Of a stretch of DNA of 20,049 nt, positions 15,673 to 20,049 are shown piece after piece. The DNA lies in the NCBI GenBank assembly GCA_900769975.1, contig CAAGIR010000271.1:1-20049 (forward strand). Reading direction: 5' to 3'. Within the stretch, counting starts at the first letter, position 1, and each line of letters begins with the position of its first letter. Both the position numbers and the translations under genes were made by a program. The notes under the pieces are model-generated. The model was not told where the DNA came from. It saw only the letters and a list, made by a program, of their open reading frames with translations, and searched no databases. This DNA is from Spirochaetia bacterium. Lineage in GTDB: Bacteria > Spirochaetota > Spirochaetia > Treponematales > Treponemataceae.

Positions 15673-15692
15673 TAAAAATAAGGAGTTCCTTT

Positions 15693-16829
15693 ATGCTAAA
15701 AAATAATGAGATGCTGAATCAAGTTCAGCATGACACAAATCTTTGTAAAACTCTCCGTATCTCTGTCATCGGGACTGTTGGCGTTCCTGCCTGTTACGGC
15801 GGTTTTGAATCTCTTGTGGATAATCTGCTTGATTTTACGCCTGCGGGTGTGGAATATACAGTTTTCTGTTCGGGAAAAAAATATGAAAATCGGCTGGAGT
15901 CTTACAAGGGCGCAAAACTTATCTATCTTGAAAAGGACGCCAACGGAATCGAAAGCATTTTTTATGATCTTGAAGGAATGAAGCGTTCTTTGGATTCTGA
16001 CATTATGCTGATTCTGGGTGTTTCCGGGTGTATGTTTCTGCCTTATATCCGCAGACTGTTCTGGGGAAAAATCATCACAAATATTGACGGTCTTGAATGG
16101 CGGCGCGACAAATGGAAGTGGTATGCAAAGCATCTTTTGAAATTCAGCGAGAAGATGGCGGTCCGTCATTCTGACATTGTAATAGGCGACAACAAGGGCA
16201 TTACCGATTATATAAAGGCGGAATACAAAAAGGAAATTCAAAATAAAAGGGTAGAACTTATTGCCTACGGAGGCGACCAGGTTTTGCCGGTTGAGGACGA
16301 TTCTCTTTTTGAAAAATATCCTTTCTGCCGCACGCCTTATGCCGTTACTGTCTGCCGCATTGAGCCTGAAAACAATGTTCACCTTATTCTTGATGCGTTT
16401 TCAAAAATGCCTGAAAAAAATCTTGTCTTTGTGGGAAACTGGGAACGCTCTGATTATGGAAAATGCCTTAAAGAAAAATATTCTGGTTTTGCAAATATTC
16501 ACCTTCTTGATCCGGTTTATGAGCCGCACACGGTAAACTGGCTCCGCTCAAATGCAGAACTTTATGTTCACGGACACAGCGCCGGCGGAACGAATCCTTC
16601 TCTTGTGGAAGCCATGAACCTTGGTCTTTCTGTTCTTGCCTTTGACTGCGTTTATAACCGCGCCACCACAGAAGATAAAGCCATGTACTGGAAAACTTCG
16701 GATGACATCGTGCATATTATAATGGAAGAAAGTTCGCGTTTTGAAGAAGTTTCCCGTGCAATGAAAGAATCTGGAAAACGACTTTATTCCTGGAAAACCA
16801 TTGCAGAACTTTATAATAGTTTGTATTGA
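15693..16829 (+). CDS. DUF1972-type glycosyltransferase (GT4-like)
   Basis: The 378-residue protein has the DUF1972 N-terminal signature RISVIGTVGVPACYGGFESL. It then has LGVSGCMFLPYIRRLFWGK, NIDGLEWRRDKW, ELIAYGGDQVLP, CRIEPENNVHLILDAF and HSAGGTNPSLVEAMNLGLSV with the glutamates of the donor site. Related proteins include rhamnosyltransferases that add the second sugar of capsule repeat units. ATG 15693 is chosen because AAGGAG lies at 15680-15685; the in-frame start at 15510 is inside the antitoxin and has no support. The first 24 residues, including MLNQVQHD, come from a repeat-like insertion and are not family sequence. GC content is higher than in the neighbouring glycan genes. Confidence 0.87.
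   Translation: MLKNNEMLNQVQHDTNLCKTLRISVIGTVGVPACYGGFESLVDNLLDFTPAGVEYTVFCSGKKYENRLESYKGAKLIYLEKDANGIESIFYDLEGMKRSLDSDIMLILGVSGCMFLPYIRRLFWGKIITNIDGLEWRRDKWKWYAKHLLKFSEKMAVRHSDIVIGDNKGITDYIKAEYKKEIQNKRVELIAYGGDQVLPVEDDSLFEKYPFCRTPYAVTVCRIEPENNVHLILDAFSKMPEKNLVFVGNWERSDYGKCLKEKYSGFANIHLLDPVYEPHTVNWLRSNAELYVHGHSAGGTNPSLVEAMNLGLSVLAFDCVYNRATTEDKAMYWKTSDDIVHIIMEESSRFEEVSRAMKESGKRLYSWKTIAELYNSLY
15706..15736 (+). repeat. REP-like palindromic repeat fused into the glycosyltransferase N-terminus
   Basis: ATGCTGAA (15711-15718) and TTCAGCAT (15724-15731) form a perfect 8-bp inverted repeat around TCAAG. The flanked unit translates as EMLNQVQHDT, a peptide I recognise from dispersed short repeats in many bacterial genomes. 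Here it is read in frame as part of a real protein. Confidence 0.6.
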
Positions 16830-17015
16830 TTTTTTGCGTTAGGGATAGTAGCGGCGGCGTATGCCGTTCCGTAGCGGGGTGAAGCTTTGCTTCAGTCCGC
16901 GGAGGAATGCAGGCGAATGTCGGAACCGCGGATAACCCGACCCGGAATGAAGGGAGCACTTTGTGCGGACTGAATGGAGGCGAACGCCCGTTTTAAAAAC
17001 ATAAATATAAAAAAA
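16830..17015. repeat. GC-rich structured intergenic repeat
   Basis: The stretch 16836-16990 is far richer in G+C than its surroundings and has no convincing ORF. It contains TTCAGTCCGC (16891-16900) with its exact complement GCGGACTGAA (16965-16974), CCGCGGA-type arms at 16896-16902 and 16926-16932, and small hairpins such as TGAAGC-TTT-GCTTCA (16880-16894) and GCAC-TTT-GTGC (16956-16966). A sub-motif GAATGxAGGCGAA occurs twice (16905-16917, 16972-16984, the second with one change). It looks like a dispersed genomic repeat or a structured RNA. Confidence 0.6.
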
Positions 17016-17222
17016 CTAAACCTGATTTTTTCCTTCGGGAGTAAGGGCGTATTTTTGGTCTTCTGTAAGAGTTATGTATTTTTTTGCAAGGCAGCCTTCA
17101 AGGGCGTTCTGGAACTGTGACGGCGGCAGGTTTTTGAGTGCCAGAGCCAGCTGCTCTTTTTGAAGGGGATTTTTTTTGAGCTGAATCAAGATTTCTGTTT
17201 CGTTTTTTGTTGCATCGTACAC
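17016..17222 (-). CDS. Small winged-helix-like protein
   Basis: This 68-residue minus-strand frame starts with GTG at 17222. The middle, NPLQKEQLALALKNLPPSQF, followed by GCLAKKYITLTEDQKYALTPEGK, has the helix-turn-helix plus wing pattern of small MarR/PadR-like or replication-type DNA-binding proteins; LTPEGK is a common ending of such wings. There is no obvious ribosome site before the GTG, so expression is uncertain. It may be a standalone regulator or the surviving end of a larger protein. I cannot name a closer family. Confidence 0.45.
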   Translation of the reverse strand: MYDATKNETEILIQLKKNPLQKEQLALALKNLPPSQFQNALEGCLAKKYITLTEDQKYALTPEGKNQV

Positions 17223-17352
17223 AGGTTTATATTATGAAAAATCGGCGTAACTGTCAAATGGCTGTACTGATTTTGCAGCTAATTCTTTATGTCACGGAAA
17301 TCAATTTTCATGTAAAACAGAACAAAGTTTAGAGGGATTCATAAGGCATTGA
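17223..17352. other. Intergenic stretch without recognised features
   Basis: Between the small minus-strand ORF and the GT2 fragment I see no open frame longer than about 24 codons, no clear promoter and no inverted repeat. It may contain the recombination point that removed the front of the following gene. Confidence 0.4.
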
Positions 17353-17796
17353 AACATTATTCCGTTATTTGAGACAAAAAATGTCGCGATTGTGTTTTCG
17401 TATTACGCAAAAATGAATGATACTGGAGATTTTCAAAATAGGCTTATTTCGTCTCCGTTCATTGTAACTTATGAATATTTATTAAAAGGCGATTGCATCG
17501 GCAACTTGACTGGAATGTATGACACAAGAAAATGCGGAAAAGTTTTCCAAAAGGAAATCCATCATGAAGATTATGAGATGTGGCTTTCAATACTGAAACA
17601 AGGCTCTTATGCTATAAATACAAATACATACGAGGCATTTTATAGAATTCAAAAAAAATCAGTTTCTGCAAACAAATTAAAAACAATGCAGTGGCATTGG
17701 AATATATTACGAAAAGAACAAAAATTGCCATTTAGAAAATCTATAGAATATTTTATGCATTATGCTGTAAGAGGGTTTTTGAAGTTTTTGAAGTAG
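17353..17796 (+). pseudogene. C-terminal fragment of a family 2 glycosyltransferase
   Basis: The frame is open from 17353 (after TGA 17350-17352) and reads PLFETKNVAIVFSYYAKMND. It then has NLTGMYDTRKCGKVFQKEIH, EDYEMWLSILKQGSYAINTN and YRIQKKSVSANKLKTMQWHW to TAG 17794-17796. This is the familiar second half of EpsE/WcaA-like GT2 enzymes, where the N-terminal nucleotide-sugar domain with its DxD should precede. That half is missing, and the only start is GTG 17392 without a ribosome site. It is therefore a 5'-truncated remnant left by rearrangement. Confidence 0.7.
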
Positions 17797-17969
17797 AAAT
17801 TTTCAACTCAATCCGCGTAAAAAAATTCTGCCAGAACACCTATTTCAAATCTTCCCGCGTTCCACAGACAGGCTTTGTAGCACCTGTTTCACTTGAAGAA
17901 GGCTTGCGTAGGACAATAGACTATGAGTTTGTACGCAAGGTGGAAGGGCATACGTTTAGTTGCGAGTAG
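17790..17969 (+). pseudogene. C-terminal remnant of a sugar-nucleotide epimerase/dehydratase
   Basis: Directly at the end of the GT2 fragment, in another frame, about 59 codons read FNSIRVKKFCQNTYFKSSRV and TGFVAPVSLEEGLRRTIDYE to TAG 17967-17969. The IRVKKxxxNT and VSLEEGLRRTIDYEF stretches match the C-terminus of NAD-dependent epimerase/dehydratases (GalE/RfbB-type extended SDRs), where the last helix follows a 'G(F/W)xPxxSLEEGL' loop. The Rossmann domain is absent. Two broken glycan genes thus lie end to end. Confidence 0.5.
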
Positions 17970-18023
17970 GTAAATCAAACTCATAAATATATTCCACTGG
18001 AAACGCCACAATATTTTCTCAAT

Positions 18024-18449
18024 CTACATTTCCAATTTTTTCCATGATGCTAACTCTCCATATTGAGTTTGCATGGTTGTTTCGCCGGTATAAATCACTT
18101 TGCAGAAATCTTCCTTAGCATTCGCAAGTCTTGCCCAGTGTTTAAGGTTCTTGAAATAATCGGGCGAGTAGGTTGAACCCGATTTTATTTCCCAAGCGGT
18201 CGGCTGTTCTTTTCCTTCTGCTGAAATTTTGTTGGTTATCAAGTCAATTTCTATGCCGTTCTTGTCTCGCCAGAATGATAAGTTTGTTTCTTTGCCGCTA
18301 TTAAATGCTGCTGCACGGAATCTGTTTATGGCAAGGTTTTCAAATAAGTTGCTGCGCAGATAGTGAGATTTAAGTTGTTCGGCATTTTGAATTTCCAAAA
18401 GGGAACAGGCAAGTCCTGTGTCTGTGAAATATAGTTTGGGGCTTAGTCT
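18024..18449 (-). pseudogene. DUF4143 (C-terminal) fragment of an AAA_14-type ATPase
   Basis: The minus strand is open from 18449 and reads SPKLYFTDTGLACSLLEIQN, then NLFENLAINRFRAAAFNSGK and NLSFWRDKNGIEIDLITNKI, ending at 18024. This is the DUF4143 nuclease-like C-terminal domain that follows an AAA_14 ATPase domain in roughly 370-400-residue proteins of unknown cellular role. The DKNGIEIDLI and WEIKSG segments give the D...ExK-like motif. An in-frame TAA lies immediately upstream (18450-18452) and the ATPase half is missing, so the gene is truncated. The region 17970-18023 between fragments holds nothing recognisable except a 10-bp inverted repeat with 17922-17931. Confidence 0.65.
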
Positions 18450-18460
18450 TTAAAAATTGC

Positions 18461-18528
18461 GAAATAATTTCGTAAAATATTTTCGTAAAATTGCATACTT
18501 TCGTAAAATGTGTTATTATTTTCGTAAA
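18461..18528 (+). promoter_or_regulatory. TTTCGTAAA repeat array over the AlbA_2 gene promoter
   Basis: TTTCGTAAAAT occurs at 18468-18478, 18481-18491 and 18499-18509, and TTTCGTAAA at 18520-18528; an opposing CGAAAT lies at 18460-18467. A promoter, TTGCAT (18491-18496), 17 bp, TATTAT (18514-18519), is embedded among them. The third copy is in the spacer and the fourth just after the -10 box. The arrangement suggests repressor operators for the next gene. Confidence 0.6.
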
Positions 18529-18550
18529 CTTGATGATTTAGGAGACTAGT

Positions 18551-19984
18551 ATGCAGGAAGCCGAATTAAAAGATCTCATTACGAAAATTCTAGAAAGAAA
18601 AACTGAAACTTCTAAAATTGAATTCAAAAGTGCAAAAGGCGGAACTCCAGAAAAACTGTATGACAGTCTCTCAAGTTTTTCAAATACAGCTGGTGGAATC
18701 ATTATTTTTGGGATTGACGAAAAAGCTGGTTATAAAGTATGTGGTGTTCAATATCCTGATGAACTTGAAAAAAAGGTCGTGGATCAATGTAAAGAAATGG
18801 AGCCTGTTGTCAGACCATTAATTACCTTCTGTGAATATGAAGGAAAAACAATTGCTTCAGCAGAAATAGCTGAGATGGATGCTGTCAGCAAGCCTTGTTA
18901 TTATACAGGTAAAGGTAAAAGTAAAGGTTCATACATCAGAGTTGGTGAAGCTGATTTACCAATGACTGAATACGAAATCTATAGTTACGATGCCTTTAAG
19001 TTCAAAACTGAAGATGAATTAAGGATTAATCAGAGAATAGATGATTCTTTCTTAGACCAAATTCAAGTTGATGGTTTTGTTGCAAAGGCTGTTTCTGTAA
19101 AACCAAATCTTGTAAACATGGATAAAAAGACTCTTATGACAATGAGCGGTCTTACAGATAAAAATGGCGTTCCAACAGTTTGTGGTATTATGCTGTTTGG
19201 AAAGTGTCCACAATATCTTTCTCCAAATCTTGATATTGTTGCCGTTGTATGTGCTACTACAAATTATGCAGAAGAAGCTGAAACTGGTGAAAGATTTATT
19301 GTTAATAAACGACTTGATGGAACTATTCCGCAAATGCTTGAAAGCGGATTGGCTTTTGTTCAGCAGAATATTGCAAAATCAACAGTGATTGACGAGACTG
19401 GTCATCGAAATGATGTCAGCGAATATCCGGTTAAAGCAATTCGTGAAATTATTTTGAATGCTTTGATTCACCGGGATTATAGTACACATACGGAAAACGA
19501 ACCAATCAGAATCGAAATCTATCCGGATAGAATTGAAGTTTCAAATCCAGGTGGACTTTATGGCCGCTTGACGATTGACGATTTGGGTAAGATTAAGGCA
19601 GATGTCAGAAATCCTTTTATTGCTGCCGCTCTTGAAATATTGAATACTACAGAAAACCGTTATTCAGGAATTCCGACTATATATGCAGAAATGAAAAAAG
19701 CTGGATTACTGGCACCAAAGTTTGAAGATTTGAGAGGCTCTTTTAAAGTAACTCTTTATAATTCTAAAAAGGTTCAGACAGATTTATCAGAACAGATAAT
19801 TGATTTTTGCAGGAAACCTCGAACAAAAGAAGTTCTTGCTAAAGAATTTGGATTTGATGAAAAACATCCTGCTTATTTTATAAGTAACTATATACGTCCT
19901 TTAATTGAAGAGGGCAAACTTAAATATACAATACCAGAAAAACCTAAAAGTAAAAATCAGAAAATTGTAGTTGCGGATATTTAG
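18551..19984 (+). CDS. AlbA_2 (Schlafen-like) plus HATPase_c_4 putative transcriptional regulator
   Basis: The 477-residue protein has an N-terminal AlbA_2 domain at about 12-130 (KIEFKSAKGGTPEKLYDSLS, FSNTAGGIIIFGIDE, KGSYIRVGEADLPMT). A central linker and a GHKL-like HATPase_c_4 domain follow, including YPVKAIREIILNALIHRDYS, RIEIYPDRIEVSNPGGLYG and NPFIAAALEILNTTENRYSG. The C-terminal 80 residues look like a winged helix (PRTKEVLAKEFGFDEKH). Family knowledge: these 'ATP-binding/putative DNA-binding' proteins are common in gut bacteria but poorly characterised. AGGAG (18541-18545) precedes ATG 18551. The repeat array over its promoter suggests autoregulation. The gene looks complete. Confidence 0.85.
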   Translation: MQEAELKDLITKILERKTETSKIEFKSAKGGTPEKLYDSLSSFSNTAGGIIIFGIDEKAGYKVCGVQYPDELEKKVVDQCKEMEPVVRPLITFCEYEGKTIASAEIAEMDAVSKPCYYTGKGKSKGSYIRVGEADLPMTEYEIYSYDAFKFKTEDELRINQRIDDSFLDQIQVDGFVAKAVSVKPNLVNMDKKTLMTMSGLTDKNGVPTVCGIMLFGKCPQYLSPNLDIVAVVCATTNYAEEAETGERFIVNKRLDGTIPQMLESGLAFVQQNIAKSTVIDETGHRNDVSEYPVKAIREIILNALIHRDYSTHTENEPIRIEIYPDRIEVSNPGGLYGRLTIDDLGKIKADVRNPFIAAALEILNTTENRYSGIPTIYAEMKKAGLLAPKFEDLRGSFKVTLYNSKKVQTDLSEQIIDFCRKPRTKEVLAKEFGFDEKHPAYFISNYIRPLIEEGKLKYTIPEKPKSKNQKIVVADI

Positions 19985-19986
19985 AT

Positions 19987-20049
19987 TTATTCCGCCCAGA
20001 CAACGCGGCCTTCTTTGTTTTGAGCTGTTTTTGGAAGTTTGCTCTTAAA
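19987..20049 (-). CDS. 3' end of an unidentified minus-strand gene (partial)
   Basis: The minus strand is open from the window edge and ends with TAA (complement of 19987-19989), giving 20 residues, FKSKLPKTAQNKEGRVVWAE. The gene would converge on the AlbA_2 gene with only 2 bases between stops. I do not recognise the family from this tail. Confidence 0.45.
   Translation of the reverse strand, partial: FKSKLPKTAQNKEGRVVWAE

Noticed and set aside
15510..15692. Upstream extension of the DUF1972 glycosyltransferase
   Set aside because: It runs antisense through the antitoxin and its promoter; the ATG at 15693 has the ribosome site.
15329..15706. + strand reading frame over the antitoxin
   Set aside because: Antisense of a recognisable RelB/DinJ protein with promoter and ribosome site; no independent support.
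17922..17985. TATGAGTTTG/CAAACTCATA inverted repeat as a transposon end
   Set aside because: Only 10 bp, with one arm inside the epimerase remnant, and no transposase or target duplication.
18468..18528. TTTCGTAAA repeats as a CRISPR array
   Set aside because: Units are only 9-11 bp with unequal, short gaps and lie over a promoter; there are no spacers of CRISPR length and no cas genes.

Overview
The window is a low-GC, AT-rich bacterial segment dominated by a cell-surface polysaccharide (O-antigen or capsule-like) biosynthesis locus. Promoters of the TTGACA/TATAAT type, AGGAGG-type ribosome binding sites, and the mix of FGE-fold, pyruvyl-transferase and F420H2-beta-like genes suit a host-associated spirochaete such as a gut or rumen Treponema. 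That assignment is an inference from style and gene content; no rRNA or taxonomic marker is present.

Layout: (1) 1-71 is the tail of an unidentified gene, followed by a strong promoter at 106-134. (2) 183-5982 is a tight + strand operon: GT92-like glycosyltransferase, Wzx-type flippase, F420H2-dehydrogenase-beta-like iron-sulfur protein, FGE-fold protein and polysaccharide pyruvyl transferase. (3) 5981-6403 is non-coding, with a 140-nt nested foldback and a decayed reading frame. (4) 6404-8116 is an AIPR-family phage-resistance protein whose 3' end overlaps the start of a membrane-anchored SGNH hydrolase interrupted by a G9 tract. A hexapeptide acyltransferase follows. (5) 9625-10999 is a scar: a truncated AAA ATPase, a glycosyltransferase tail and a broken Wzy-type polymerase. 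(6) 10996-14783 is an intact + strand run: GT2, hexapeptide acyltransferase, Wzy-type membrane protein and GT4. (7) 14867-15613 is a minus-strand RelB/DinJ-PIN toxin-antitoxin pair with its own promoter and candidate operators. (8) 15693-16829 is a DUF1972-type glycosyltransferase carrying a small repeat in its N-terminus. (9) 16830-17015 is a GC-rich, heavily self-complementary repeat. (10) 17016-18449 holds a small winged-helix-like ORF and three gene fragments (GT2, sugar epimerase, DUF4143 ATPase). (11) 18551-19984 is an AlbA_2/HATPase regulator-like gene with a TTTCGTAAA repeat array over its promoter. A minus-strand gene tail ends the window.

Together the intact genes could build (glycosyltransferases), decorate (pyruvyl transferase, two acyltransferases, SGNH hydrolase), polymerise (Wzy) and export (Wzx) a glycan. 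The most notable signal is a pair of nine-G tracts in otherwise AT-rich coding sequence. One is in the F420H2-beta-like gene (in frame, 'ON'). The other is ten codons into the SGNH hydrolase (out of frame, 'OFF' as sequenced). In both, any change of tract length by one base opens or closes the gene within a few codons. This suggests slipped-strand phase variation of glycan decoration, next to an embedded defence gene.
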